Shown here piece by piece: positions 51,024 through 61,795 of a stretch of DNA of 64,000 nucleotides. The translations under genes were made by a program, and so were the position numbers. Source of the DNA: Nocardia sp. NBC_00403 (GTDB taxonomy: Bacteria; Actinomycetota; Actinomycetes; Mycobacteriales; Mycobacteriaceae). Under the pieces are notes generated by a model. The model was given only the letters and a program-made list of their open reading frames with translations, did not search any database and was not told the DNA's origin. Location of the stretch: the NCBI RefSeq assembly GCF_036046055.1, contig NZ_CP107939.1, forward strand, positions 3,038,001 through 3,102,000, read 5' to 3'. The stretch's first letter is position 1. Each line of letters begins with the position of its first letter.

Positions 51024-51458
51024 CTAGCGGACCGCTCCCGATTCGGCCGCAGCACCGGATCGAGGTGCCGCGCCGCAGGTCAGCGTGACCAGGGCGGGGA
51101 TCGGGAACAACAGCAGGAAGAGGTTCGGGATCCACCAGGTGAGGCTGAAGTCGCCGCGCAGGGCCCAGAATGCGATCGCCTGGAGTCCCGCGGTGCTGGT
51201 CAGGGTGAGCGACACCGTCATCAGCGTTCGCGAGCCGTTGCCGCGGCACAGACTGGCGAGGCCGGTTGCGCTGGCGGCCAGGTCGAGCGCGACGAACGAG
51301 AAGTTCCAGTCGCTGAGCACCGGATCGGTGTAGTCCTAGTCCTTGTACGCGAATTCCGGCGGGATCAAATGGGCGAAGGCGATCGCCCAATAGATCAGAA
51401 AGCCGATGTCGGTGATCAGCATGGCGACCTTGGTCGGCCCGAGGACCCTGTCGATCAT
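51024..51458 (-). pseudogene. DUF5360-like membrane protein broken by one TAG codon
   Basis: From ATG 51458 (GGAGCTGAGA upstream) the frame reads MIDRVLGPTKVAMLITDIGFL … FAYKD, then TAG at 51338-51336 (codon 41). It continues in frame DYTDPVLSDWNFSFVALDLAA with three more hydrophobic segments (LTSTAGLQAIAFWAL, FLLLFPIPALVTL). Without the TAG it would be a 144-residue four-helix membrane protein. A restart at GTG 51320 is possible but would lack helix 1. Sequencing error not excluded. Confidence 0.75.
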
Positions 51459-51460
51459 TC

Positions 51461-52039
51461 TCAGCTCCAGTGGTATTCGATCACCAGCCGGTGTGCGACC
51501 AGGTCGAATGTCTTGCGTTCCACGATGGCGCCTTCTCTACGGATGCCGTCCTCGGGCACGTCGAGCACCCGATCGAGGCGGACCCAACTCGGCCTGCCCG
51601 CGTGATCCCAACTGCCGCTGCCGATCCCGACCCAATTGCGGTCGTGCGCCCGCTCCGGATTCGACGAAAGCATCAGCCCGAGCAGGGTCTTGCGATCGCG
51701 CCCGACGACCAGGACGGGACGGTCCTTGCCGTTATTCGGGTCCTCTTCGTAGGGAACCCAGGTCCACACGATCTCGCCGGGGTCGGCGCGGCCGTCCAGC
51801 TGTGGTGCGTAGACGATCTGCCTGGCGCGCTCGGCCGTCGGTACGGGCCTGGAGGCAGTGGGGCGCACGGCGACGGCGGGTGTCCTGCGTTGCGCGATCG
51901 AGCCGACCGCGCGTTCCAGCAATGACGAGCGTCGCAGCTTGTCGACAAGCTGCGGTCCCTGCTGTTTGACGATCTTGGGACCCTGTTCCTTCGCGATGAG
52001 GCCTAGCTGCTTGCCGAGAGAGTTCCAACTTCGGGCCAT
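51461..52039 (-). CDS. PemK/MazF-fold protein next to lepA, Rv2405-like (192 aa)
   Basis: The C-terminal half ([28 protein letters not shown] … [14 protein letters not shown] … [15 protein letters not shown]) is a PemK/MazF-type barrel; the N-terminal half is a basic linker ([19 protein letters not shown]). No antitoxin is adjacent, and the conserved place divergent from lepA matches Rv2405. It may be a housekeeping nuclease-fold protein rather than a toxin. TATTCT six bases before the ATG suggests a leaderless mRNA. Its stop lies two bases before the start of the broken membrane gene. Confidence 0.85.
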   Translation of the reverse strand: MARSWNSLGKQLGLIAKEQGPKIVKQQGPQLVDKLRRSSLLERAVGSIAQRRTPAVAVRPTASRPVPTAERARQIVYAPQLDGRADPGEIVWTWVPYEEDPNNGKDRPVLVVGRDRKTLLGLMLSSNPERAHDRNWVGIGSGSWDHAGRPSWVRLDRVLDVPEDGIRREGAIVERKTFDLVAHRLVIEYHWS

Positions 52040-52045
52040 CTCTGG

Positions 52046-52051
52046 AGAATA
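52046..52051 (-). promoter_or_regulatory. -10 box for the leaderless PemK-like gene
   Basis: TATTCT on the minus strand, six bases before ATG 52039. Confidence 0.5.
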
Positions 52052-52249
52052 ACGGCGCGCCGCCGTTCTCACATCCGCGCGGGAATTCGACTGGTACGGC
52101 GGCGAATGTGCCGATCGCGCGGCGCAACGGGGACACCTGATGGCTCGGACAGATCGACTGTGACCTGGACAACGGCCAACCGATGGCGATCGCTCTACAC
52201 CGCCCATGGGACGATAGACGACAGTTTGCCGATACCAATGAGGAGTGGA

Positions 52250-54097
<1,848 letters not shown>

Positions 54098-54122
54098 TAG
54101 TAGACGGGGTCGGGGCGCATAA

Positions 54123-54254
54123 GTACACAGCCAGCCCGATGGGGATGGCTACTACCAGGACACCCACAGCTATGCCTTCGGACGTGAGGTGACGCTTCCC
54201 GCTCCGGTCGACATCACGCTGGACACCACGCCGCTCAAAGACTGGGTCGATTGA
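54123..54254 (+). pseudogene. 3' remnant of a Uma2-family endonuclease gene
   Basis: The frame reads …[34 protein letters not shown] and stops; this is the usual last strand and helix of Uma2/DUF820 proteins. No start or catalytic core remains. It overlaps the convergent histidine kinase gene end by 20 bases. Confidence 0.6.
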
Positions 54255-55941
54255 GTTCCGTCTGGGACTCCGGTGTTGCGATCCATACCCGAAGACGGGT
54301 CCCACCGAGCGGGCTGTGGTCGAGTTCGGCTGTGCCCGAATGAAGTTCGGCTTGCTGGCGGACCAGTGCGAGCCCCAGACCCGAACCGTGGGAGCCAGGA
54401 CCTTTGACGAAACGGTCGAAGGCGTCGGGGCGCAGGTCGCTGCGGATGCCGGTGCCGTCGTCGTCGATGAGGATTTCGACGCCCGCGGTCGGATCGTCCG
54501 TGTTGGGATCGCCCGTGGTCGGGGCGGCATAGTTCGTGCCACCCGTGGTCGAGCTGGTGGCGCTCGGCTTGTCTGCACGCAACCGGCGGGCCGCGACGGT
54601 GATGGTCCGCGCGTGGCCGTGCTGCACCGCGTTGGCGACCGCATTGGTGACGATCAACATGAGCCCGCCCGGCAGGCCGGTCACCAGAGTTGGGCTGCAT
54701 TCGGTGAGGTCGATCTGCACCTCGGGATGCCTGCGTCGAGCATTCTGGACCGCGCGGTCGAGGGTTTCGCACAGCTCGAACGGTTCGAAGGCATCGGATT
54801 CGGTGAGTTCGCCGACGGCAAGCCGTTCCAGATCGGTGAGGGTGTTCTCGATCTGGCGCTCGGCGAGCAGCACGTCGGACAGCACCGTGCGCTGCTGCTC
54901 GGCCGGTAAGTCCTTGGTGGCCAGCACTTCCAGGTCGGTGCGCATGGCGGTGAGCGGAGTGCGCAGCTCGTGTGCGCAGACGGCGGCGAAGTCGCGGGCA
55001 CTGGCCAGGGCACGGTTGGTCGCGCCGTGTGCGGCCTCCAGCCGGGTCAGCATTCGGGTGATGGCGTCGGAGAGTTCTTCGGCTTCGCGCGCTCCGCGAC
55101 CCGACAGCGGTGGCAGCTGTTCCAGGGTCTCGATGCCGTGCGTCGCGGTGGCCAGTCTGCGCAGCGGTCGGGCCGCGTACCCGGCCAGGAACCAGCCGAG
55201 CACCGCGGCGACGAGGATGCCTGCGAGCCCGATCGCCAGTCCGGTCAATTGGCTGCGCCGGATTGCCGAGTCCACCAGTGAGCGGTCGGGTTCCAGTCGC
55301 ACGATCAGTCCCGGCATGCCCTCGACCGTGGTGCGGACGTCGCCGGGAGCCGCGATTGCCGGTGCGGGCAGCGGGAATCCCGGTAGGGCGGATCCCGGTG
55401 GCGCAATGACTGGTACCGCTGCCCCCGGCGGCGGAAGGTCTGCTACAGCGGATCCCGATGGCGCGCCGCCGGGCACCACGGCTCCCGGCGGTGAAAGGCT
55501 CAGTACCGCGGCTCTTGGCAGTGGAAGGCATGGGACAGCGGATCCCGATGGCGCGTCGCTGGGCACCGCGGCTCCCGGCGGTGGAAGGCCTGGTATCGCA
55601 GCCCCGGGCAGCGGAAGGCTTGGTACCGCGGCTTCTGGTGGTAGAACGCCCGGCAGCGCGGCTCCCGGTGACCGAAGCTCCAGGAGCGGCGGAATCCGCA
55701 GGTGCGGTGGGATTTCCGCAGGTTGTGCCACCGCGACGCCCATGCTCGACACCGTCTCGTCGAACTGCCGGGAGCCGGTGGTGTCGAGTAGGGCAGTGTA
55801 GGCGATGCCGAGGGTGACGGCGACGAGCGCGGCGACGACGCCGGAGACCAGTGCCACCCGAGCCTGCAGTGAGAGCGCTGCGCCGCTGTTCCGGATGGTC
55901 GCGACGACGCGCGTGGCGGTGTCCTCGAGGCGATCGTTCAC
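54235..55941 (-). CDS. PrrB-like sensor histidine kinase with decapeptide-repeat sensor region (568 aa)
   Basis: Two transmembrane helices (about 29-50 and 231-255) enclose the sensor region; HAMP, H-box ([12 protein letters not shown], His324), N-box ([13 protein letters not shown]) and G-box ([14 protein letters not shown]) follow. The extracellular part contains eleven 10-residue repeats (residues 92-201; PGAAVPSxxP and variants), not found in M. tuberculosis PrrB from memory. GTG 55941 overlaps the response regulator stop by four bases. Partner of the upstream PrrA-like regulator. Confidence 0.88.
   Translation of the reverse strand: MNDRLEDTATRVVATIRNSGAALSLQARVALVSGVVAALVAVTLGIAYTALLDTTGSRQFDETVSSMGVAVAQPAEIPPHLRIPPLLELRSPGAALPGVLPPEAAVPSLPLPGAAIPGLPPPGAAVPSDAPSGSAVPCLPLPRAAVLSLSPPGAVVPGGAPSGSAVADLPPPGAAVPVIAPPGSALPGFPLPAPAIAAPGDVRTTVEGMPGLIVRLEPDRSLVDSAIRRSQLTGLAIGLAGILVAAVLGWFLAGYAARPLRRLATATHGIETLEQLPPLSGRGAREAEELSDAITRMLTRLEAAHGATNRALASARDFAAVCAHELRTPLTAMRTDLEVLATKDLPAEQQRTVLSDVLLAERQIENTLTDLERLAVGELTESDAFEPFELCETLDRAVQNARRRHPEVQIDLTECSPTLVTGLPGGLMLIVTNAVANAVQHGHARTITVAARRLRADKPSATSSTTGGTNYAAPTTGDPNTDDPTAGVEILIDDDGTGIRSDLRPDAFDRFVKGPGSHGSGLGLALVRQQAELHSGTAELDHSPLGGTRLRVWIATPESQTELNRPSL
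55339..55668 (-). repeat. 30-bp minisatellite in the sensor-kinase gene
   Basis: Eleven 30-bp units in perfect register encoding decapeptides such as [20 protein letters not shown] and [10 protein letters not shown]. Confidence 0.85.
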
Positions 55942-56630
55942 GGCTGCTCCCGCAACACGAACCCGACACCGCGCACAGTGTGGATCACTCGCGGCGCACC
56001 CGATGCCTCCAACTTCCGGCGCAGATAGGAGACGAATACATCGACCACATTGGTGTCGGTGGTGAAGTCGTAACCCCATACCGCCGACAAGATCTGCTCG
56101 CGGCCGAGCACGATGCCGATGTTTCTGGCGAGCAATGCGAGCACCTCGAATTCACGTTTGGTCAGCTCCACCGTCGCGCCGTTCGACCGCACCCGGTGTC
56201 CGGCATGGTCGATGTCGACCCGGCCGACGCGGCACAGATCGGCGGGCTGTTCGGCGATCGGTGGTCTGCGGCGCAGCAGCGCGCGCAACCGCGCGACCAG
56301 TTCACCGAGATCGAAGGGCTTGGTGAGGTAGTCGTCGGCGCCACGTTCCAGACAGGCGATGCGGTCGGTCACCGCGGTGCGGGCGCTGAGCACGCAGATG
56401 GGGATGTCGTTGCCCATGGCGCGCAGCGCCGTAACCACGCCCGCCCCATCGAGATTCGGCATGTTCACATCGAGCACCATGGCGTCGGGCGCGGCTGTGC
56501 GGACCATCGTCAGCGCTGCCGCGCCGTCGCCCGCGGTGATCACTTCGAAGTCCGAGAGTTCGAGCCCGCGTTGCAGGGACGCGAGAACTCGAACCTCGTC
56601 GTCCACGACCAAGATGCGTTGTCGGGTCAT
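55938..56630 (-). CDS. prrA: PrrA-like OmpR-family response regulator (230 aa)
   Basis: Receiver domain with RILVVDDE, phospho-acceptor Asp in [11 protein letters not shown] and KPF Lys. The winged helix carries [24 protein letters not shown] and [19 protein letters not shown]. Sequence is very close in pattern to M. tuberculosis PrrA, an essential regulator. Overlaps the kinase gene by four bases. TATGGT six bases before the ATG suggests a leaderless mRNA. Confidence 0.9.
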   Translation of the reverse strand: MTRQRILVVDDEVRVLASLQRGLELSDFEVITAGDGAAALTMVRTAAPDAMVLDVNMPNLDGAGVVTALRAMGNDIPICVLSARTAVTDRIACLERGADDYLTKPFDLGELVARLRALLRRRPPIAEQPADLCRVGRVDIDHAGHRVRSNGATVELTKREFEVLALLARNIGIVLGREQILSAVWGYDFTTDTNVVDVFVSYLRRKLEASGAPRVIHTVRGVGFVLREQP

Positions 56631-56636
56631 GGGGCC

Positions 56637-56642
56637 ACCATA
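56637..56642 (-). promoter_or_regulatory. -10 box for leaderless prrA
   Basis: TATGGT on the minus strand, six bases before ATG 56630. Confidence 0.5.
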
Positions 56643-56656
56643 GAGCCGCTGATCGA

Positions 56657-57109
56657 TCAGCTGCCGCTACTGCCGGTCGGCGCGATCCGCGCAGGTTGTG
56701 CGGGTTGTACGTAGCCGACGCCGGATTCGCCTGGTCTGCCCCTTTCGATAATCACCTGCGGCCCACCGGGCTCCGCAGGCCGGACCGAAATGATGCCGTG
56801 CGGGTCGATATCGGGGCAGTCCGGGAGGGCAACGCCCGGCGGCAGCGGTTCGGCGCGTTCGATGCGGACGTGCGGGCCCGGCTCGGTGGGCAGTGGTTCG
56901 ACCTGCTCGATGCGGACAGGCCCGGAAGGCAGCGGCATATCCGGCGGGGCCTGGATAGTGCAGACAATGGTGGGGCCGCCGGGTTCGGCCGGCGGCGGTG
57001 GGTGGGCGGACGCGACGCCCGCGACGATGGCGGCCGCCCCGCCTGTGAGTGCCGTCCCGGTCAGGACGGCGGCGATGCGGGCTCGGCGGCGTCCGGTGAG
57101 TGCCGTCAT
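56657..57109 (-). CDS. Secreted Pro-rich protein (150 aa)
   Basis: A signal-type N-terminus ([29 protein letters not shown]) is followed by a Pro/Glu/Arg-rich mature part with repeated [14 protein letters not shown] / [16 protein letters not shown] units. GAAGGAG precedes ATG 57109. It lies 27 bases upstream of prrA on the same strand and may share transcription. Exported, function unknown. Confidence 0.7.
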   Translation of the reverse strand: MTALTGRRRARIAAVLTGTALTGGAAAIVAGVASAHPPPPAEPGGPTIVCTIQAPPDMPLPSGPVRIEQVEPLPTEPGPHVRIERAEPLPPGVALPDCPDIDPHGIISVRPAEPGGPQVIIERGRPGESGVGYVQPAQPARIAPTGSSGS

Positions 57110-57470
57110 GCTGAGGTCTCCTTCGCTGCGATGCCGCCGACCGATCGACGGCGCGAGATCGAAGGTAGGTAGTGGATCTTCAGCGCCCCTTGAGCATTTG
57201 TTAGAGATCTCTTAATCTTCGTCGACACGACTTCGGTGCACGTGCGCGAGGGGGCGTCCGCGGTTGGGATCGGCCCCGGTAGCGGCACATATTTTGAGGC
57301 TGCGTCCGGTTTGGAATGCCCCGGGAAAAAGGGCTTCCGTTCTGGTAATTGCCATGGCAGGGTGGCCGGAGAATGTGACAGCTGTGATTTCCGGAAATAT
57401 CGTTAGGTGATCTTCACTCGGGTCTGCCCGGCGTTGGTGAGGATGCTGGAACCCCGAGAGTGGAGCTTGC
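57110..57470. other. Divergent intergenic region
   Basis: 361 bases between the secreted Pro-rich gene and the large Pro-rich gene. It contains the palindrome AGAGATCTCT (57203-57212), a possible regulator site, and otherwise nothing recognisable. Confidence 0.5.
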
Positions 57471-59759
57471 ATGACGAGTGACCTGCCCTTCGACAGCAAC
57501 GACACCGAAGCTGACGACCGCGCGGGCGATACCGCGTACCGCATTGCCACCGGCGTAGCGCGGGTGGCGAGGGCGGGCGCCTACGTGACCGGCGGCGCCC
57601 TGGTGGCGTCCAACGGCGGTGGCGCACCCTCCCATCCCGGTTCGCAACGGCTCGACAGCTGGCACACCGGTTGGGCTGCGGGCAGCAGCGATCCGGAACC
57701 CGATGCGCCGAGCCCGGTGGTGACTTTCCCGGAGCCGGACCCGCATTCGATCCCCGCGCCGCCGCTCGCTCGCGACAGCCACCACGGCTTCCAGCTGCCG
57801 TCCTTCCCGACCGCGCCGGTGGCTCCCAACGGACACGCGCCGTCCAACGGCCCCTACATCCGGGTGGGTGCGCCCGAGGGGCACACCCCCTCGACGCCGA
57901 ACTGGTCGGAGTCCACCAAACCGAATTGGTCGGAATCCGGCGACGTACCCACGTTCCGCGCGCCGTCCACTACCGAATGGGGTGACCCGACACCGCAAAC
58001 GCATGCACCGTCGGGTCTTCCCGGATTCCAACTGCCCGAGTGGCACGCGCCCAGCTGGTGGGACGCGATCACCGGCGGCAAGGCCGACAAGTCGGAAGAA
58101 GACGATTCGACCGAGAGCGGACCTGGTTTCGGGCTGCCCGGGCAGGGGTTGGGCCCCTCCGGTCATGGCTTCGGCCTTCCCGATGGCGGTGGTTTCGTCC
58201 CGCCGGGGAACGTGTTCGGCCTGACCAGGGTTCCGGTTGCGGAGAGCGCGAAAGTGCAAGCGGTCAGCGATAAAGCGACGGACGCCGTGCCGGGCCACAT
58301 GTACGACGAAACGCCGAATGCGGTGCCGGGCCACATGTTCGACGGGATGTCCGGTCACTACCTGGACGGGATGTCCGACGGGGCGTCGGGCCATCCTTTC
58401 GACGGAGTCGGCAACGGCGACTTCGGCATATACCTCGGCGCGCAAGCCGGGGTACGGGTGCACACCGAGTTCACCGTGGACGTCGGCATCGGCCCCAAGG
58501 GTGCGTATATGAGCACCGACCTGAAGGTGGAAGCCTCCGCGGATCTGAAGGTCGTCGCGGCCGCGGGTAGCAACGTCGGTGATCAGGTCGATCGGTTCAA
58601 CGACTGGTTCGACCACGGCGGTCACGGCACGCACCCGGCGGGCCCGTCCGGGCGCACGACGGCGGATCAGCACGGAAGTAGTTCGGGCACTTCGGGTCTC
58701 GGCAACAGTGGGGTAAGTCATCAGCCGGTGGCTCCTGCCGCTGCCCCTGCGGTGGCGCCGCCCGCGTTGTCCACGGTCGCGGCGCAGCCGATCGCGCCGG
58801 TGCCCGCGCCGATCGCGCCGCCCGCACCCGTGGTGAATGTCGTGCAGCCGGTGGCGGCCACCCCGCTGCAGACCACCATCCAGCCGGACGCGGCGAGCAC
58901 GCCGATCGCCAATGTGCTTGCGCCGCCACCGGGTCCGTCGCCGCTGACCGCGCCCGCCGCGGTGCTGCCCACACTGTTCGACCAGCCTGTGCCGCCGGTT
59001 CCGGTGAAGCCGGTGGTGGACCTGCTGCCCACCCTGACCCTGGTGCCGACCGCGACGCTGCCGACCATCCCGACCACCATCACCCTCACCGTGCCGACCC
59101 CGGGCAACGTCATCACCGATCCCGGCACCACGGAGCTGCCCGACCTCGGCACCACCAAGCTGCCGACGGCGGTTCTCACGCCGACGCCGGGCGCGGGCAC
59201 CGGGATCGACGTGACCAAGACACCGGGCCTGCCCGGCACCCAGACCCCGGGCACGACCGTCGTTCCGACGCGCCCCACCACGCCGGACGACGACATGACG
59301 CTGCCGAGCACCGGCGGCGGCGCGGGCACCGGGCAGACCACCCCTTCCACACACACTCAGCCGAGTGCCGAGATCCCGACGGTGGTCGTACCGACCCAGC
59401 AGCCTTCGCTGCCGCAGCCGACGGTCTCGCACGCCGCGCCCGCGCCGACGATGATCCCGATCACGCCGACGATGGACGTCGAACTGCCGACCGCGCAGAA
59501 CCCCCTCCCGGCCGGAGCGGGGCCTGTCACCCCGATGAAGCCTCCTATGAGCTTGGACCCGAAGCCGCACGGGATCGCGGGCGAGCTCGACGACCCGATG
59601 AGCGCGTTGCTGTCACACACCGATCCGTCGATGTACTACGACCCTTCGGCGTTCACGCTGCTGTCCGCGGGCGGCCTGTCCACCCCGCTGATGCCGGAGG
59701 CGAGCATGCACGACGCGCACCACCAGCTGGCCGGCGGACTCGACAGCGCGCTGCTGTAG
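57471..59759 (+). CDS. Large Pro/Thr-rich protein of unknown function (762 aa)
   Basis: Long Pro-, Thr- and Ala-rich protein: a helical N-terminus (AYRIATGVARVARAGAYVTGGALVA) and repeated HAPSGLPGFQLPEWHAPSW-type words. A glycine-rich middle (GNGDFGIYLGAQAGVRVHTEF) leads to a Pro/Thr-rich second half (PTLTLVPTATLPTIPTT). LPSTGGG occurs but far from the C-terminus, so sortase attachment is unlikely. No signal peptide. GGAG precedes ATG 57471. It is upstream of a dynamin-like GTPase, an arrangement recalling the mycobacterial iniB-iniA pair (inference). Confidence 0.75.
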   Translation: MTSDLPFDSNDTEADDRAGDTAYRIATGVARVARAGAYVTGGALVASNGGGAPSHPGSQRLDSWHTGWAAGSSDPEPDAPSPVVTFPEPDPHSIPAPPLARDSHHGFQLPSFPTAPVAPNGHAPSNGPYIRVGAPEGHTPSTPNWSESTKPNWSESGDVPTFRAPSTTEWGDPTPQTHAPSGLPGFQLPEWHAPSWWDAITGGKADKSEEDDSTESGPGFGLPGQGLGPSGHGFGLPDGGGFVPPGNVFGLTRVPVAESAKVQAVSDKATDAVPGHMYDETPNAVPGHMFDGMSGHYLDGMSDGASGHPFDGVGNGDFGIYLGAQAGVRVHTEFTVDVGIGPKGAYMSTDLKVEASADLKVVAAAGSNVGDQVDRFNDWFDHGGHGTHPAGPSGRTTADQHGSSSGTSGLGNSGVSHQPVAPAAAPAVAPPALSTVAAQPIAPVPAPIAPPAPVVNVVQPVAATPLQTTIQPDAASTPIANVLAPPPGPSPLTAPAAVLPTLFDQPVPPVPVKPVVDLLPTLTLVPTATLPTIPTTITLTVPTPGNVITDPGTTELPDLGTTKLPTAVLTPTPGAGTGIDVTKTPGLPGTQTPGTTVVPTRPTTPDDDMTLPSTGGGAGTGQTTPSTHTQPSAEIPTVVVPTQQPSLPQPTVSHAAPAPTMIPITPTMDVELPTAQNPLPAGAGPVTPMKPPMSLDPKPHGIAGELDDPMSALLSHTDPSMYYDPSAFTLLSAGGLSTPLMPEASMHDAHHQLAGGLDSALL

Positions 59760-59854
59760 TCGGAGCGCATCGAGAGCGCGATACGGGGTGCGTGCACGAG
59801 CCCGCGCACCGTCATGTCATCGTTGAGCGAAGCGAACCACAGTCAGGAGGAGTG

Positions 59855-61651
59855 TTGTCTGCCGCAGCCGGGCTGGAGGCCGTGACGGTGAAACACCCGG
59901 ACGCGATGGCGCCACTCATCCGGATTCTCGACGAACTGCGGGAGATGACCAGATCCGCCGGTCGCGAAGATCTCGGTGGGCGCCTCAATATGGTGCGGGC
60001 CAGGGTCAGCGATCCCCGGGTTCGGCTCGTGGTGGTCGGTGATTCCAAGAACGGCATGAGCACCCTGGTCAACAGCCTGGTCGGGGCGCAGGTCAGCGCA
60101 ACCGACAGTGCGCTGAGCGTTCCGGTGATCGCGGAGTACGCGCCGGAAGCCTCTGCGACCCTGGTGAAGTCGGTCGGCAATGGTCGCATCGAACGCCAGG
60201 CGGTCGATCCGCTCGACCCGGTCCCCGCGCTCAACGCCGAGGGCGTGATCCGCGCCGAATTCACCGAGCCGAGCCCGTTGCTCGCCGACGGTGTGGTGGT
60301 GATGGATGCCCCCGGCACCAATGGTGAGGACCACACCACCTGGTCGATGATCGCCGCCGCCGACGCCGTGCTCTACGTCGGCGCGGCGAACGCCGAACTC
60401 ACTGCGCATCAGATCGCCCATTTGCAGCGCATCCAGCAGGTGTGCCCGACGGTGATCTGCGTGCTCAACAAGATCGACCTGTACCCGCAGTGGGCGCACG
60501 TTCAGCAGCGCAACCGGGAGCTGCTCGACGCGGCGGGGCTCGGCTTCGCGGTCGCGCCGGTGTCCGCGCAGCTGCATCGCGAGGCGGGTAATTATCAGCG
60601 CGACATCGAGTCCGGCGTCCCGCAGCTCATCGATCACCTGCGCGACTACGTCGTGGCGCGGGCCGACACCGTCGCGATCGACGCTGCGGTGCAGGACATC
60701 CGCCTGGTCACCGATCACCTGGCCATGACGCTGCGGACCGAGGCGGAAACACTGCGTGATCCGCGCAAGCGTGCCGAGATCACCGAACGGCTGGTCATCG
60801 CCCGCGACCAGGCCGACCAGCTGCGGCAGCGCTCGGCGAACTGGCAGGTCACCCTGGTCGACGGCAGCACCGAACTGATGGCCGACATCGAGCACGACCT
60901 GCGGCATCGCCTGCGCAGCCTGGTCCGGGACGCCGAGGCCGAGATCGCCGAGACCGATCCGGCCCGCCGGTGGAAAGAGTTCGGCACCGATCTCGACGCA
61001 CGCATCTGCGAGGCCGTCGAAGAGAATTTTGTGATGGCGCACTACCGGGCAGTCGAGCTGTGCGAGCAGGTCGCCGCGCGGTTCCCCGCCGACAATCGCG
61101 CCCCATCGCTGCCGGATCTACGGCTGACCAACCCCGGGGAAGTACTCGGGCCGGTCGCACCGCTGGAATCGCTGGTGAGCGCGAAAGCCGGCGTGTTCAC
61201 CCAACTGCTGACCGCCATGCGCGGCTCCTACGGTGGTCTGCTCATGGTCGGCCTGCTCACCAGCCTGCTGAAAATGCCACTGGTGAACTGGTATTCGGCC
61301 GCGGCCGCCGTACTGCTCGGCGTCAACGCGCTGTGGGACGACCGCAAGGCCCGCAAGCAGCGCCGCCAAGCCGAGGCCAAGGTCGCGGTCGCCAGACTGA
61401 TGGACGATGTGGTCTTCCAGGTCGGCAAGGAATCGCGAAACCGCTTGCGCGCCATGCAGCGCACCCTGCGTGACCACTTCACCGATATCGCCACCGACGT
61501 GCTGCGCGCGGCCGATGAGGCGTTGCGCACCGCCGAGGAAGCATCGGGAAAGTACGGCGACCGCAGAGAACAGCGGATCGCCGACCTCGACCTCCAACTG
61601 GGCAAGCTGCGCGGACTGCGCTCGATCGCAGACGATCTCGCCCCGGCCTAG
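59855..61651 (+). CDS. Dynamin-like GTPase, IniA/IniC type (598 aa)
   Basis: GTPase domain with G1 VVVGDSKNGMST (residues 60-70), G3 MDAPGTNG and G4 VLNKIDLYPQ, then long helices (LRTEAETLRDPRKRAEI). A hydrophobic segment (GGLLMVGLLTSLLKMPLVNWYSAAAAVLLGV) and a helical C-terminus complete a membrane-remodelling dynamin-like layout. The invariant P-loop Lys is Met68. TTG 59855 is chosen because AGGAGG lies four bases before it; GTG 59852 and upstream GTG 59792 are alternatives. Probably co-transcribed with the Pro-rich gene (95-base gap). Confidence 0.85.
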   Translation: MSAAAGLEAVTVKHPDAMAPLIRILDELREMTRSAGREDLGGRLNMVRARVSDPRVRLVVVGDSKNGMSTLVNSLVGAQVSATDSALSVPVIAEYAPEASATLVKSVGNGRIERQAVDPLDPVPALNAEGVIRAEFTEPSPLLADGVVVMDAPGTNGEDHTTWSMIAAADAVLYVGAANAELTAHQIAHLQRIQQVCPTVICVLNKIDLYPQWAHVQQRNRELLDAAGLGFAVAPVSAQLHREAGNYQRDIESGVPQLIDHLRDYVVARADTVAIDAAVQDIRLVTDHLAMTLRTEAETLRDPRKRAEITERLVIARDQADQLRQRSANWQVTLVDGSTELMADIEHDLRHRLRSLVRDAEAEIAETDPARRWKEFGTDLDARICEAVEENFVMAHYRAVELCEQVAARFPADNRAPSLPDLRLTNPGEVLGPVAPLESLVSAKAGVFTQLLTAMRGSYGGLLMVGLLTSLLKMPLVNWYSAAAAVLLGVNALWDDRKARKQRRQAEAKVAVARLMDDVVFQVGKESRNRLRAMQRTLRDHFTDIATDVLRAADEALRTAEEASGKYGDRREQRIADLDLQLGKLRGLRSIADDLAPA

Positions 61652-61706
61652 CGAAAGTCCCGCTTCCGGGGTTGCGAAGGTCGGCTTCGGCCGGGACTTC
61701 GAACCC

Positions 61707-61790
61707 CGCTCAGCCGGGGAGGCGGGGTTGGAATGCGCCGGTGTGGCGTGATTTTTCGGCGTGGTTGATGTGTGTCACCGCGGTGAGTTT
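61707..61790 (-). repeat. Diverged copy of the GH15 gene 3' end
   Basis: Matches 61792-61890; on the minus strand both encode SRHTG(A/G)FQP near a stop codon. The copy lies immediately downstream of the GH15 stop. Confidence 0.7.
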
Positions 61791-61795
61791 TCCGC

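Noticed and set aside
59300..59340. LPSTG sortase signal in the large Pro-rich protein
   Set aside because: It is about 140 residues from the C-terminus and is not followed by a hydrophobic segment and basic tail.
57414..59570. 718-codon minus-strand frame opposite the large Pro-rich gene
   Set aside because: Arg/Gly-rich antisense of Pro/Thr codons; the plus strand has a ribosome site and consistent codon usage.
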